Program-made: the position numbers and the translations under genes | Shown here: piece after piece, positions 42,275 through 51,829 of the stretch | Position numbering within the stretch: position 1 is the stretch's first letter | Layout of the letters: the number at the start of each line of letters is the position of its first letter | Notes under the pieces: model-generated | Databases searched by the model: none | What the model was told of the DNA's origin: nothing | Seen by the model: only the letters and a program-made list of their open reading frames with translations | NCBI RefSeq assembly: GCF_001006305.1 | Contig: NZ_LBHJ01000008.1 | Span: forward strand, 62,001-126,000 | Length of the DNA: 64,000 bases | Reading direction: 5' to 3' | Source of the DNA: Silvibacterium bohemicum | GTDB taxonomy: Bacteria > Acidobacteriota > Terriglobia > Terriglobales > Acidobacteriaceae

Positions 42275-42433
42275 TTACTCGGCGTTTTTAGCCGGTTCTT
42301 CGGTCTTCGATCCCTTTAATTTCAGCGGATCGGCGGGCTGCAGGTCGTGATTCCGGATGTGCCTCCTCACGGAAATGACGGCCCACACCAACGCACCCAC
42401 GCTCAAGACAAACACCACATACAAAACGCGCAT
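42275..42433 (-). CDS. Very small membrane protein upstream of bioY
   Basis: 52 aa, ATG at 42433, TAA at 42277-42275. The sequence begins MRVLYVVFVLSVGALVWAVIS (one membrane helix, about 3-21), then RRHIRNHD and a charged tail rich in Lys, Glu and Pro. TAGGA lies 4 nt upstream of the ATG. The gap to bioY is 24 nt. The hydrophobic-then-charged layout, start and spacing make it look real. No function can be assigned. Confidence 0.6.
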   Translation of the reverse strand: MRVLYVVFVLSVGALVWAVISVRRHIRNHDLQPADPLKLKGSKTEEPAKNAE

Positions 42434-42499
42434 GAATTCCTAGAGTCTAAGAATATCAGGCGGCGGCAACGCGGAACAGGGTGGCAGCTCCTTCGCAGC

Positions 42500-42826
42500 T
42501 CAAGGCATCAAAGAATCATGCAGCCATCGCAGGTAAAGTTCGCTCCCGGATTCGATGGAGAGCACCAGAAATTCGGGAAGCTCATACGGATGAAGCTCAT
42601 GCAGAGCGGCCTCCAGCGAAGGCAGCTGCTCCTCCTCAGTCTTGATGAGCAGCAGAATTTCAGAGGCGGTTTCGACCGCGCCCTGCCAACGGTAGATCGA
42701 GGTCAGGCCGGGAAGAAGATTGACGCAGGCGGCGAGCCGTTGCTCGACAAGGACCTGGGCCAGGCGTTGCGCCGCGTCGGCGCTGTCAATGGTGGTGAGA
42801 ACGATCCGCGCAGTTCTGTGAGACAT
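42500..42826 (-). CDS. cutA: Divalent-cation tolerance protein CutA
   Basis: 108 aa. The trimeric CutA1 fold is recognisable: ARIVLTTIDSADAAQRLAQVLVEQRLAACVNLLPGLTSIYRWQG, then EILLLIKTEEEQLPSLEAALHELHPYELPEFL. It is implicated in copper tolerance in E. coli, though its function there is debated. It lies 66 nt upstream of the small membrane-protein gene, in the same direction as bioY. Confidence 0.94.
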   Translation of the reverse strand: MSHRTARIVLTTIDSADAAQRLAQVLVEQRLAACVNLLPGLTSIYRWQGAVETASEILLLIKTEEEQLPSLEAALHELHPYELPEFLVLSIESGSELYLRWLHDSLMP

Positions 42827-43084
42827 GGAGATGGCTAGAAAATATTCCTTTCCCGCTATTCCTTCGCAGGATCGAAGCTCCTGAATTCCCCGCCGGAACC
42901 ACTGAATTCCCGATGCGATCGTCTAAAACCAGGAAGGGAATTGTTGAATGTATAGCTGTGCTTCAATTCTGGAGCGGCGATGCACATTTTCTTGTGCATT
43001 TAATATCCTTCTCTCGATTCCGTATTCAAACTCTGACACCCTTGCATCATAATTTTTATATTGCCTGAGAGGTGGATACGAATC

Positions 43085-43969
43085 ATGCTTTCGCGCGCGT
43101 CCTTCGTAGTCTTTCTCCCATGTTTTCTGGCTTTCAGCGGTGGATCGATGCTGGCGCAGACGCCGGTCGGAACACCTTCCCAACCCGCTCAGCAGCTCGT
43201 CGCCGACGTCATCTATAACGAGTTGCATGACCGTGCCTCCGATAGCTTCTGGGCCTATCGGAGCATCCGCGTCTCGGGTCCCCAGGACATCGTCCGCGTG
43301 CAGGTGGAAACCACCGAGGGTCCGATCTTTCGGGTACTCGAAGATCACGGCGCGCCTCTGAATCCGACCGAGCAGCGGAAAGAAGAACAGCGTCTGCAGG
43401 ATCTGGTGCAGCGCCCCGGCGCGATGGCCCGCACCAAGCAAGAGCACGAGCAGGACGAGGAGCGGCTGAAGAAAGTGATGGAGCTGCTTCCGAACGCCTT
43501 TCTCTTCGAGTACAACGGAGCGAGCGAGGGCGAGCGGGTGCAGATTTCCTTCCGTCCCAATCCGGCTTTCGTCCCACAGGGATACGAGGCTCGCGTGGTA
43601 CACGCGCTCGGCGGGACCGTGACCGTGAATCAGCGTTTGAAGCGCATGGTCGATATGGATGGACGGGTGATGGAGCGGGTCGATTTCGGGTACGGCATCC
43701 TTGGACACGTGGAGAAAGACGGCACCTTCGAGATTCATCGTCAGCAGGTAAGCGATACTCACTGGAAGACTGACCTGGTCGAGGTCCACATTCAAGGCAA
43801 AGTGCTGCTCTTCAAGAACGTCACCAAGGATCAGCGCGAATCGCGATCGGACTTCCGTGCAGTTCCGCACGATATTAGCCTGATTGCGGCGAAGGGCCTT
43901 CTCGATCAGAGCGGCCAGCAGACAGGCCACGAACAAAACCTTGCACGCGTTTCGGGCGGCAGCCGCTAA
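43085..43969 (+). CDS. Secreted uncharacterised protein
   Basis: 294 aa from the ATG at 43085, with GAGGTGG 8 nt upstream. Signal peptide at about 1-25. The mature part has an N-terminal helix, then a charged coiled region (about 85-130, rich in Glu, Arg and Gln), then beta strands (FLFEYNGASEGERVQISFRPNPAF, VDFGYGILGHVEKDGTFEIHRQQ). Overall it resembles outer-membrane-lipoprotein-carrier-like beta sheets, but I cannot name the family. It ends before a bidirectional terminator. Confidence 0.75.
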   Translation: MLSRASFVVFLPCFLAFSGGSMLAQTPVGTPSQPAQQLVADVIYNELHDRASDSFWAYRSIRVSGPQDIVRVQVETTEGPIFRVLEDHGAPLNPTEQRKEEQRLQDLVQRPGAMARTKQEHEQDEERLKKVMELLPNAFLFEYNGASEGERVQISFRPNPAFVPQGYEARVVHALGGTVTVNQRLKRMVDMDGRVMERVDFGYGILGHVEKDGTFEIHRQQVSDTHWKTDLVEVHIQGKVLLFKNVTKDQRESRSDFRAVPHDISLIAAKGLLDQSGQQTGHEQNLARVSGGSR

Positions 43970-43987
43970 ACATTGAGTAGCAGCGAA

Positions 43988-44017
43988 AAAGGCGGAGCCG
44001 TTTCCGGCTCCGCCTTT
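43988..44017. terminator. Bidirectional terminator between converging genes
   Basis: A perfect 13-bp stem (43988-44000 with 44005-44017), loop TTTC, flanked by AAAAA on the left and TTT on the right. It ends the secreted-protein gene (plus) and the DUF892 gene (minus). Confidence 0.82.
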
Positions 44018-44036
44018 GTGTTTCGATGCCCGCTGT

Positions 44037-44540
44037 TTATGCGGCGGCTTCGTAGTTCACCCGCTCCGAAATCTGGGTGAGCGTCTGATCGGCCTTCACT
44101 TCTTCAGCCTCGATGCTCTTCAGGATTGCCGCATCGTCATTGAGGCCGAGCAGGCGGGCCCAGCTGCGCAGCGTGCCATAAACGGCAATCTCATGATGCT
44201 CGACCTGTTGCGCGGCACCCACCAGCGCGATATCGCGCACCGCGGGGTCCGTGACGTCTTTAATGGTGTCGGAAGCTTCCGTCGTAAGGCCGTTGATGAC
44301 TTTGCAGGTCTCCGTCTCGCTTTCTCCGATATGTTTGTGCAGCAGGGCTTCCACCCTCGTGACGTGACCGCGAGTCTCTTCGAGATGGTTGGAAAAGGCA
44401 GCAGCGAGCGTCGAATCGCTGGACTTCTCGATCAGGTCGGGGAGCGCCTTGGTGATCTTCTGCTCCATGTCGAGAGCCTTCTTGAGGTTTGCGATATACA
44501 GGCTGCGGAGGTCTTCGATATTGGCTGAAAACAGTTTCAT
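44037..44540 (-). CDS. DUF892 ferritin-like protein (YciE/YciF type)
   Basis: 167 aa, a four-helix bundle. NIEDLRSLYIANLKKALDMEQKITKALPDLIEKSS and KVINGLTTEASDTIKDVTDPAVRDIALVGAAQQVEHHEIAVYGTL carry the conserved Glu/His iron-ligand positions (E22, E63-like and the QxxEHHE run). Family members are induced by osmotic or oxidative stress in enterics. It has a divergent relation to the large gap upstream of the Oar-like gene. Confidence 0.92.
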   Translation of the reverse strand: MKLFSANIEDLRSLYIANLKKALDMEQKITKALPDLIEKSSDSTLAAAFSNHLEETRGHVTRVEALLHKHIGESETETCKVINGLTTEASDTIKDVTDPAVRDIALVGAAQQVEHHEIAVYGTLRSWARLLGLNDDAAILKSIEAEEVKADQTLTQISERVNYEAAA

Positions 44541-44890
44541 GTCATGTTCCTTTCGCTTGGGATAAGAGAGTTTGTGCGCGTGGCCGCGCTCTCGGTAATT
44601 CTTGAGGTGTGTTCAGAACTTGCGAAGAACATCGACCCCGAAAGGGGCGTTCCGGGCGAATATTTCCAGGCTTACATTCCTGACTTGCCTGCCCACTTGT
44701 ACGATGCGAAGTTGGGAAGGGGGTTTGCTAACAAAAATTCGGATACGTGAAGCAGGGAATGGCGTGGTGCAGGCGTGCGAGCTCCACAGAAAATTTCGCA
44801 TGAGTACGCGCGGCACGAGCGCGTCCGGTCCAGCCGTTGTTTTCCTGCCCCTTCATCCTTCGACGTCGATATCCCGGCTCCCTCTCAAAC

Positions 44891-44923
44891 CTTGTTATTC
44901 TGAGCGAGTCGAAGGACCTGCAG
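44891..44923 (+). repeat. Dispersed intergenic repeat A, copy 2
   Basis: CTTGTTATTCTGAGCGAGTC then GAAGGACCTGCAG. It aligns to 39281-39318 with the same start (TTGTYATYC) and end (GGACCTGCA), differing by small gaps. Confidence 0.65.
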
Positions 44924-45069
44924 TCTGCCTGTGCCATCCCCGATTTGTGTTCCCAGTCCGCATCCAGAATCAAAGTAAGCACACTTTCGATCTCAAACGA
45001 GGAGTCCTCGATCCGCTTATGTCCCCGATAAGGAAATTTAGGGGCAGACTAAAAAGTTTATTACTAATG

Positions 45070-45098
45070 TTGACAAAGTAAGTTTCGAGCGCTTTAAA
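45070..45098 (+). promoter_or_regulatory. Candidate sigma-70 promoter for the Oar-like receptor
   Basis: Consensus -35 TTGACA (45070-45075), 17-nt spacer, -10-like TTTAAA (45093-45098). It lies about 150 nt before the ATG at 45249, leaving a long leader. Confidence 0.4.
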
Positions 45099-45248
45099 TC
45101 ATTCCACGCAACGTGATCGCCTGGTGCAATCCGGCAGTGTCCGGAACCGGGCACGTAAGCGAAGACTCCGGCTATGCACGTCCCCCACCACGGCTTATCC
45201 GGATCAGAAACTACAGAATGGCTTGATCGTTCCCAGAGGTAATCGACT

Positions 45249-48200
45249 ATGAGCAAACTGAAATTCTTTAAGGCCGTCGGCGTAAGCGCACTTCTTTGTA
45301 CAGCGATGTGCTTCACCGGAACTGCTCATGCCCAGAGCACCAATTCCGGCGATATCCGGGGCACCGTCACCGATTCGTCCGGCGCGCTGATCCCCGGCGT
45401 GAAGGTCACGGTCCTCAATGTCGATACCGGCGTGGCCAAAGACTACGTCACCGACAATGACGGGCTCTTCGACACCTCATCCATCGTTGCGGGAAATTAC
45501 AAGCTCACCTACACCAAGGAAGGCTTTGGACAGATCGTCCGCGGTCCCCTCACCCTGCAAGTAGGAACGACCACAGTGAACGCCCAGCTAAGTGTGGGCT
45601 CGACCACTCAGCAGGTCGTGGTCAACACCAACGACATTCCCCTGCTCAACACCGAGACCAGCGAGCAGTCGACCACTCTCGACTCGAAGTCCATGTCGCA
45701 GCTGCCCAATGTGGGCACCGATTGGGAGACCTTTTCGATCCTGCTTCCCGGAGCCCAGGGCAATACGCAAGGCACATCGCTCGCGAACGGCTGGCAGGGC
45801 AGTAACGACCCGCAGCAGTTCATCTCGGCCAACGGAAATCTCCCTTACAGCGCTATCCTCGCTGACGGAGCGGTGACCACACTGCCGAGCAGCGGCAATG
45901 CTGACGTCTCCATCTTCGAGACGGTCTCCGAGCTGCAGGTCATCACCTCTGGTTTCTCCGCACAGTACGGAATTGGCGGCATCATCTTCAACCAGATCAG
46001 CAAGGGCGGCACCAATCAGTTCCACGGAGCGGCGTATGAGTACTTTCAGAACGACGCCCTGAACGCCGCGAACTACGGCTTCGGAACCGCGGTGCCAGTC
46101 ACGCCCATCCGCTATAACAACTTCGGCGGATCGATCGGCGGACCCATCCTCAAGAAGAAGATGTTTTTCTATTTCAACTTCGACAAGACCAATAACAACA
46201 CTGCCTATTCTGGATTCTTGACCGTGCCGACGCAGGCCATGCGCAACGGAGACTTCACCGGCCTGCCCACCATCTACGACCCGACCTCGCAGGTAGTGAC
46301 GCAGACGCCCAACGGTCCTGTCGTGACGCGCCAGTCATTTGAGCAGGAAGGCTACGGCAACAAAATTCCTGCGAACCTGTTGGACCCGGTGGCGAAGGCT
46401 TTGAACGCCTACTTCCCGTTGCCGAATGCCACGCCATCCAGCTTCACCCAGGGCGTGCCCAACTCCAACTTTTATTACTTCGCGCCGGTCACGCTGCCTT
46501 ACACCAAGTATTTCGGACGCCTCGATTACGACGTCACTCCGAACAACCGCCTGACCATCACCGACACGCAGCGTGACAACCCGACCACCAACGATGGTAT
46601 CGGGCTCGCCTATTGCCCGATGGATTGCGTGAAAGGCGACGTCGACAGCAATGCCGCGCAAATCTCCGATGTATGGAACATCAACCCCACGACCATCAAC
46701 GAAGCGCGCATGGGCTTTACTTCGGAGCTGAACTACTACATCCCTGAATCGCTTAACCAGAACATTCCCCAACAGATCGGATGGCAGTTCGCCAAGGCGA
46801 ACATCTTTCCGAACCTGAACTATTCCGGCAGCTGCTGCTTCGGACTGAACTCCGGATTCCAGGTCTTCCAGAAAGAGTTCGTCTACGATCCGTCCGATGT
46901 CGTGACCATGATCCGCGGCAAACACATCCTGCACTTCGGTGGCGAATTTATGATGTGGCAGGCCAATCAGGTGAACGGCAGTGAATTCAACGGCGGCACC
47001 TTCACCTTCAGCGGCGGATACACGCAATCGACAGTGGGTGACTCGACCACCGGCCTGGCTTACGCCGACTACCTGCTCGGGCAGGTGAACTCGTGGAACG
47101 CGAGCGTACAGCCGGAGTACGGAGCTCGCCTCAAGACGCCGCAGCTGTTCGTTCAGGATGACATCAAGCTGCGTCCCAACCTCACCGTCAACCTTGGCTT
47201 GCGCTATGAAATTCAGCGCGGCTGGAACGAAGTCAAGAACAACATCGCGGCCTTCGATCCCGAAGTACCCAACGCCGCGACAGGAACCGACGGCGCCATC
47301 TGGTATGCCGCAACTGGGGCGCACGGACGCAAGGCGCTGCAGGCCGATGTCTACACCACGGTGATGCCGCGCGTCGGCTTCAACTACTCGCCCGATCCGA
47401 TGACCACCATTCGCGGCGGCTTCGGCATCTTCTCTTACAACTGGAGCACCAACACCTACGGCGCCGGCCTTGGAAACTCCTTCATCACGCAAGGCAACGC
47501 GACCGATCAGACGAACGGCATCTCGCCTGTCGTCATACTCTCCTCAAAGGGGACGAACCTTCCGTACATCGGCCCTACCACCGATCCCACTGCGCTCAAT
47601 GGCCAGGGTGTGACATACAACCAGTTCCACACACCAGTTCCCAAGATTTACCAGTGGAATTTCGCCATCCAACACACCGTGGGAACGAACATGGTTGTCG
47701 AGATGGCCTATGTGGCCAGCCACGGATTCAATCTCAGCTTCCCGGTCGACATCAATCAGGTTCCGCAAAATCTGCTCGGTCCGAACGACAGCCCGAACTC
47801 GCGCCCCTATCCGATTTATCAAAGCATTTCGGGCAGCACCAACAACGCTATCTCTAACTACAACTCGCTGCAGACCTCCATCACCAAGCGCCTGACCTCG
47901 GGGCTGAGCTTCAACTTCAACTACGTCTGGTCTCACTTCCTCGACGATCAGGATTCGTCGTCGGAAGGCGGTATTGCCGGCACGCAGATCTATCAGAACT
48001 CGTTCAACCCGTCTGCAAACTATGGCTCGTCGAACTTCGATTCCCGCAACGCACTGAAGGGCAACATTGTCTATCAGCTTCCTGTCGGCAAGGGCAAGAT
48101 GTTCCTCAACAACAACCGTTTGCTGGATGAAGCCGTTGGCGGATGGCAGCTCTCTTCAACGATGATCTTTTCCTCGGGCAATCCATTCACGCCTTATATC

Positions 48201-48617
48201 GGAAGCAGTAATAACTCTTTCTCGCAGGCCGGAAACTGGTATCCCAATGTCATCGGCAATCCAACTCCCGCGCATCGCACCATTCAGAACTGGTACGATC
48301 CATCCGCCTTCGCTCTGCCCGCGAACGGCACCTTCGGCGATATGAAGAGAAACAGCCTGATCGGTCCAGCGCTGAAGGTTGTCAATCTGTCGCTCGGAAA
48401 GACCTTCACCGTGCGCGAGGGAATTCAGCTTCAGATTCGCGCAGATAGCACGAATGCCTTTAACCATCCCAGCTTCGGACCGCCGAATCAGGCGCTCATC
48501 CCTGACAGCGCGCCCAATGGTCAAGGCGTCACGACCTTCTCCGGGACCGGCACCAGCATCTCCCAGGTGACAGTCGGTGGACGCACCATGCAGTTGAACG
48601 CGCACCTGTCCTTCTAG
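45249..48617 (+). CDS. Oar-like TonB-dependent outer-membrane protein
   Basis: 1122 aa. Signal peptide at 1-29. A carboxypeptidase-regulatory-like domain follows (about 33-115: GDIRGTVTDSSGALIPGVKVTVLNVDTG), then a plug region (about 140-260, QVITSGFSAQYGIGGIIFNQISKGGTNQFHGAAYEYF), then a long beta barrel ending in aromatic Phe (NAHLSF). This is the giant-receptor architecture amplified in Acidobacteria, thought to import oligosaccharides or act at the surface. A GH9 gene follows 153 nt downstream, beyond a terminator. The ligand is unknown. Confidence 0.92.
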   Translation: MSKLKFFKAVGVSALLCTAMCFTGTAHAQSTNSGDIRGTVTDSSGALIPGVKVTVLNVDTGVAKDYVTDNDGLFDTSSIVAGNYKLTYTKEGFGQIVRGPLTLQVGTTTVNAQLSVGSTTQQVVVNTNDIPLLNTETSEQSTTLDSKSMSQLPNVGTDWETFSILLPGAQGNTQGTSLANGWQGSNDPQQFISANGNLPYSAILADGAVTTLPSSGNADVSIFETVSELQVITSGFSAQYGIGGIIFNQISKGGTNQFHGAAYEYFQNDALNAANYGFGTAVPVTPIRYNNFGGSIGGPILKKKMFFYFNFDKTNNNTAYSGFLTVPTQAMRNGDFTGLPTIYDPTSQVVTQTPNGPVVTRQSFEQEGYGNKIPANLLDPVAKALNAYFPLPNATPSSFTQGVPNSNFYYFAPVTLPYTKYFGRLDYDVTPNNRLTITDTQRDNPTTNDGIGLAYCPMDCVKGDVDSNAAQISDVWNINPTTINEARMGFTSELNYYIPESLNQNIPQQIGWQFAKANIFPNLNYSGSCCFGLNSGFQVFQKEFVYDPSDVVTMIRGKHILHFGGEFMMWQANQVNGSEFNGGTFTFSGGYTQSTVGDSTTGLAYADYLLGQVNSWNASVQPEYGARLKTPQLFVQDDIKLRPNLTVNLGLRYEIQRGWNEVKNNIAAFDPEVPNAATGTDGAIWYAATGAHGRKALQADVYTTVMPRVGFNYSPDPMTTIRGGFGIFSYNWSTNTYGAGLGNSFITQGNATDQTNGISPVVILSSKGTNLPYIGPTTDPTALNGQGVTYNQFHTPVPKIYQWNFAIQHTVGTNMVVEMAYVASHGFNLSFPVDINQVPQNLLGPNDSPNSRPYPIYQSISGSTNNAISNYNSLQTSITKRLTSGLSFNFNYVWSHFLDDQDSSSEGGIAGTQIYQNSFNPSANYGSSNFDSRNALKGNIVYQLPVGKGKMFLNNNRLLDEAVGGWQLSSTMIFSSGNPFTPYIGSSNNSFSQAGNWYPNVIGNPTPAHRTIQNWYDPSAFALPANGTFGDMKRNSLIGPALKVVNLSLGKTFTVREGIQLQIRADSTNAFNHPSFGPPNQALIPDSAPNGQGVTTFSGTGTSISQVTVGGRTMQLNAHLSF

Positions 48618-48638
48618 TGGTTTCTCGTTTTTCCTCCT

Positions 48639-48672
48639 TGCCTGCCGGCATTAACTTTCCGGCAGGCATTTT
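48639..48672 (+). terminator. Rho-independent terminator after the Oar-like gene
   Basis: A 10-bp stem (48639-48648 with 48659-48668), 10-nt loop, followed by TTTTATT. It separates the receptor from the downstream GH9 gene. Confidence 0.82.
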
Positions 48673-48770
48673 ATTGTTAAATCCTAGTTGTCCTAAGTGG
48701 CCATCCTTAAGTGACCAACTAAGATAGATTTTTGATCAACCGACTCAGTGCACGAACCAAGGGGAAGAGA

Positions 48771-51686
48771 ATGAATCGAGGGCTCCTTCGCAGAAAAATC
48801 AATCCGCGGCAAGCAGGTCTATCTGGTTTGCTGGCTTTCGGCGTGTTGCTGGGCGGCGTCTGCCAGCGCCTTTCCGCAGAGGATGGCAGCCCGAGACAGC
48901 CCATGCAGGCCAAACTCGAAGACGGTGCAGAATATCGCTGGCTGAATAAGAAGGTGCTCGATTCGCGTGTGCTCGACAACATGGAAGATATTTCCACTTG
49001 GTCTTTTAAGGGCGAGGGAGATATGGCGCTCTCTGACGAATACAAAAAAGACGGCCAGCACTCCTTGAGAATCCGTTCAACCTTCAGCGTTGCTCGTGTC
49101 GATGGAGGCGGCGAATGGGAAGATCTGATCGCGACGCGGAAGTTTCCGTCTGAAGATTGGAGAAAATACAATCGCATCTCGCTGTGGGTCTATGCCGACG
49201 TCGCCGGAGCTCCCGCTCTCGCCGCATCACTTACGCTCCATAACGAAGGCGCGCATATTTTGCCCGACCAATACAACGAGGGCCGCAACGAATCTCTTCT
49301 TCTGAACAACCACGCGTGGACCCATCTGGTGTGGGAGATTGCGCCGCTCGATCGCGACAAAGTCACGGCCATCGATTTTGCCTACAGCCTGCCGAAGATG
49401 TTCCCCGACCCCGGGGATCACACGACCTTATACATCGATCAGCTCGAGCTGCAGACTGTAGATCCCGATCACGTCGAAGGCTGGGACGTAGCTGCAGGCA
49501 AGATCGCCTTCAGTCACAGCGGCTATACCGTCGGCGCCTCGAAGTCAGCGATTGCCAGCGATCTCACTGCGCGCGAATTCTCCGTCATTGATGAACACAC
49601 AGGGAAGGTGATTCTCACCAGGCCCGTCGAAGAAAAGACGGCCAGCCTGGGTAAGTATCAGGTGCTCGATTTTTCGGAATTACGGCATCCTGGAACCTAT
49701 CGCATCCGCGCTGGAAGCAAACTTACTCGTCCCTTCCGCATCGGCGATGACGCGTGGAGCGACAGCACCTGGAAGGCGCTTAATTTTATGTATAGCGAGC
49801 GCTGCGGAACGGTCATCCCCGGCATTCATGGCATCTGCCACCAGGACGACTACAGCATCCACGGCGACAAGCGCATCGTCGTCAACGGCGGTTATCACGA
49901 CGCAGGCGATCTGACGGCAACCGGAAACGTCACGGGCATGACGTATGCGCTGTTCTCTTATGTCGACCGATTGCAGCAACAGCAGGAAGATCCCGCGCTT
50001 CGGAACCGACTAACGGAAGAGGCGAAGTGGGGTCTGGCGTGGATTCTCAAAACCAGCTTTGGAGACGGCTATCGCACCACCGGTCAGCTCATCAGTTATT
50101 GGACGAATGGCATCATGGGCGATGCCGACGATCGCTTCGGGCAAGCTGTGAACGATCCCGAGTGGAACTTCCGCGTGGCCGCAGTTGAGTCTCTGGCCGC
50201 GCGTGTCTTGAAGGACAGTGACCCGGAGCTTGCCAACCGCAGCCTGGCGACGGCGAAGGATGATTGGAAGTATGCAGTCGAAGGACTGAAAAAAGCAGCG
50301 CCCAAGCCTGAGGTTTACGGAGCTCAAGATGAGCTGGAGCGCATCTCCTTCGGTGCGATTGCTTCCGTAGGTCTGTTTCGCGCCACCGGCGAGCAGCAAT
50401 ACGCGGATGAAGCGATGCTTCTAGGAAACCTCATCCTGCAATCGCAGGAGCGCAAGCTGCAGCCGTGGTCTGTTCCAATTACCGGGTATTTTTACACCAG
50501 CCCTGAGCGCAAGAATCTCTTTCACCGCTTTCATATCGGACAGGAAGAGCAGCCGCTGATCGCTCTCTCGGAACTGTGCAGAGCGTTTCCAGATAATCCA
50601 AGCTGGATCAAGTGGTACTCGGCCATCGTTCTGCACTCCCAGTATTATCAGCAGGCGGTAGCGAGGCTTGATGCGCCCTACGATGTTCTCCCCGCCGGAA
50701 TTTACAGCGAGAGCGAAGTGCGTCTGCTTCCCAATTCCGAAGAGTGGAGGCCGCTTCGCGCCTCCGATCGCAATTCTTATCTCGAGCAAGTGCATACCGG
50801 ACTCCACTTGGGCGGAGATTATTATCTGCGCAGATTTCCGGTCTGGTTCAACTTCCGCGGCAACTCCAGCGTGCTGCTTTCCGAAACCAAGGCCTTGTCC
50901 GCAGCCGCGCAGATACGCAACAATCTTGATGCGGATGATCTGGCGCAAAAGCAGGCGCAGTGGTTGACGGGGCGCAATCCGTTTTCGGCGAGCATCATGT
51001 ACGGCGAAGGCTACGACTGGACTCCGCTCTACAGCGTTCGTTCGGGCCAGTTGGTGGGCGCGCTTCCGGTCGGCGTCGAGACCAGGGGAAATAGCGACGC
51101 ACCTTATTGGCCCACGCAAATCTGCTGGACCTATAAAGAAGTTTGGACGCAGCCGGTGGGCGAATGGATATGGCTCATGCGCGACCTCAACGGTTCTGCG
51201 GTGGTGCGGGGCATGACGGATAAGGGCAATCATGATCCCGTCGTCGTTCGGAACTCACACACGGGCTTTAGCAAATCCGTGACTGCGTCTGATGGAGCCT
51301 TTCGCATTCTTCTGCCGCAAGGAAACTACACGGTGCAGCATGGCACAACGCACACCACGCTAACCGCAATTTCCGGCAAAACTTATGATCTCGAACTAAG
51401 GCACGATAAGGCTCTCGACTTTACTGTCACCACGCAGGCAGAAGATCCCGGCGATGTTACGCTGCGGGTTTCGACTCGCGGTGTTGGACAGCATCGGCTC
51501 TCCATTCGCGCAGACAACCTCGCATTCAAGGAAGCCGAACAGCAGGCAGTCAATCTCAGTACTCAGACATCAGGCGAAGTAGTGTGGCACGCTCATATCG
51601 TCTCTGCCGATACGCCGTGGGTCGCCGTCATCGTTCCAGATGACAAACTCGACGGGCGCAAAGAGGTCACCGGCGTCTCGCACTGA
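48771..51686 (+). CDS. Secreted multi-domain glycoside hydrolase family 9
   Basis: 971 aa from the ATG at 48771 (GGGGAAGAG upstream; 48732 is an alternative). Order: signal segment (about 14-36), a carbohydrate-binding-like beta-sandwich (about 60-220), a CelD-N-type Ig domain (about 225-325), the (alpha/alpha)6 GH9 barrel (about 330-820) and a C-terminal beta domain. The barrel has GGYHDAGD (D377/D380, catalytic base region) and a late Glu in WTYKEVWT, likely the acid. It probably acts on beta-1,4-glucans or related plant polymers outside the cell. It sits downstream of the Oar-like receptor, pairing uptake and digestion. Confidence 0.9.
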   Translation: MNRGLLRRKINPRQAGLSGLLAFGVLLGGVCQRLSAEDGSPRQPMQAKLEDGAEYRWLNKKVLDSRVLDNMEDISTWSFKGEGDMALSDEYKKDGQHSLRIRSTFSVARVDGGGEWEDLIATRKFPSEDWRKYNRISLWVYADVAGAPALAASLTLHNEGAHILPDQYNEGRNESLLLNNHAWTHLVWEIAPLDRDKVTAIDFAYSLPKMFPDPGDHTTLYIDQLELQTVDPDHVEGWDVAAGKIAFSHSGYTVGASKSAIASDLTAREFSVIDEHTGKVILTRPVEEKTASLGKYQVLDFSELRHPGTYRIRAGSKLTRPFRIGDDAWSDSTWKALNFMYSERCGTVIPGIHGICHQDDYSIHGDKRIVVNGGYHDAGDLTATGNVTGMTYALFSYVDRLQQQQEDPALRNRLTEEAKWGLAWILKTSFGDGYRTTGQLISYWTNGIMGDADDRFGQAVNDPEWNFRVAAVESLAARVLKDSDPELANRSLATAKDDWKYAVEGLKKAAPKPEVYGAQDELERISFGAIASVGLFRATGEQQYADEAMLLGNLILQSQERKLQPWSVPITGYFYTSPERKNLFHRFHIGQEEQPLIALSELCRAFPDNPSWIKWYSAIVLHSQYYQQAVARLDAPYDVLPAGIYSESEVRLLPNSEEWRPLRASDRNSYLEQVHTGLHLGGDYYLRRFPVWFNFRGNSSVLLSETKALSAAAQIRNNLDADDLAQKQAQWLTGRNPFSASIMYGEGYDWTPLYSVRSGQLVGALPVGVETRGNSDAPYWPTQICWTYKEVWTQPVGEWIWLMRDLNGSAVVRGMTDKGNHDPVVVRNSHTGFSKSVTASDGAFRILLPQGNYTVQHGTTHTTLTAISGKTYDLELRHDKALDFTVTTQAEDPGDVTLRVSTRGVGQHRLSIRADNLAFKEAEQQAVNLSTQTSGEVVWHAHIVSADTPWVAVIVPDDKLDGRKEVTGVSH

Positions 51687-51756
51687 AGATATGCCAGAGT
51701 TTGTAAATGCGGACTATCTCTCGCTTAGGTATTCAACGTTTGTCCTAAACGCAGGA

Positions 51757-51807
51757 TGCACGAATCGAATGTTCCCCCTCGCGGCGAATCTTCGATTCGT
51801 GCATTTT
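51757..51807. terminator. Hairpin terminator between GH9 and the phospholipase-like gene
   Basis: 13-nt arms TGCACGAATCGAA (51757-51769) and TTCGATTCGTGCA (51791-51803), 21-nt loop, TTTT on the plus side. It serves the plus-strand GH9 gene and probably also the minus-strand gene converging on it. Confidence 0.7.
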
Positions 51808-51829
51808 CCTTGCGTTGCTAAGAGAAGCC

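Larger units (their letters stand above)
44541..45248. other. Gene-free region between DUF892 and the Oar-like receptor
   Basis: 708 bp. Only shadow frames are present. It holds one dispersed repeat (44891-44923, TTGTTATTCTGAGCGAGTCG then AAGGACCTGCAG) and a candidate promoter for the receptor gene at 45070-45098. The rest shows no structure I can support. Confidence 0.7.

Noticed and set aside
44544-44750. 68-aa plus-strand frame in the gap before the Oar-like gene
   Set aside because: Lacks a ribosome binding site, shows no domain or leader, and its composition matches noncoding sequence.
46335-47492. 385-aa minus-strand open frame within the Oar-like gene
   Set aside because: Antisense to a coding barrel region; no family resemblance and no ribosome binding site.
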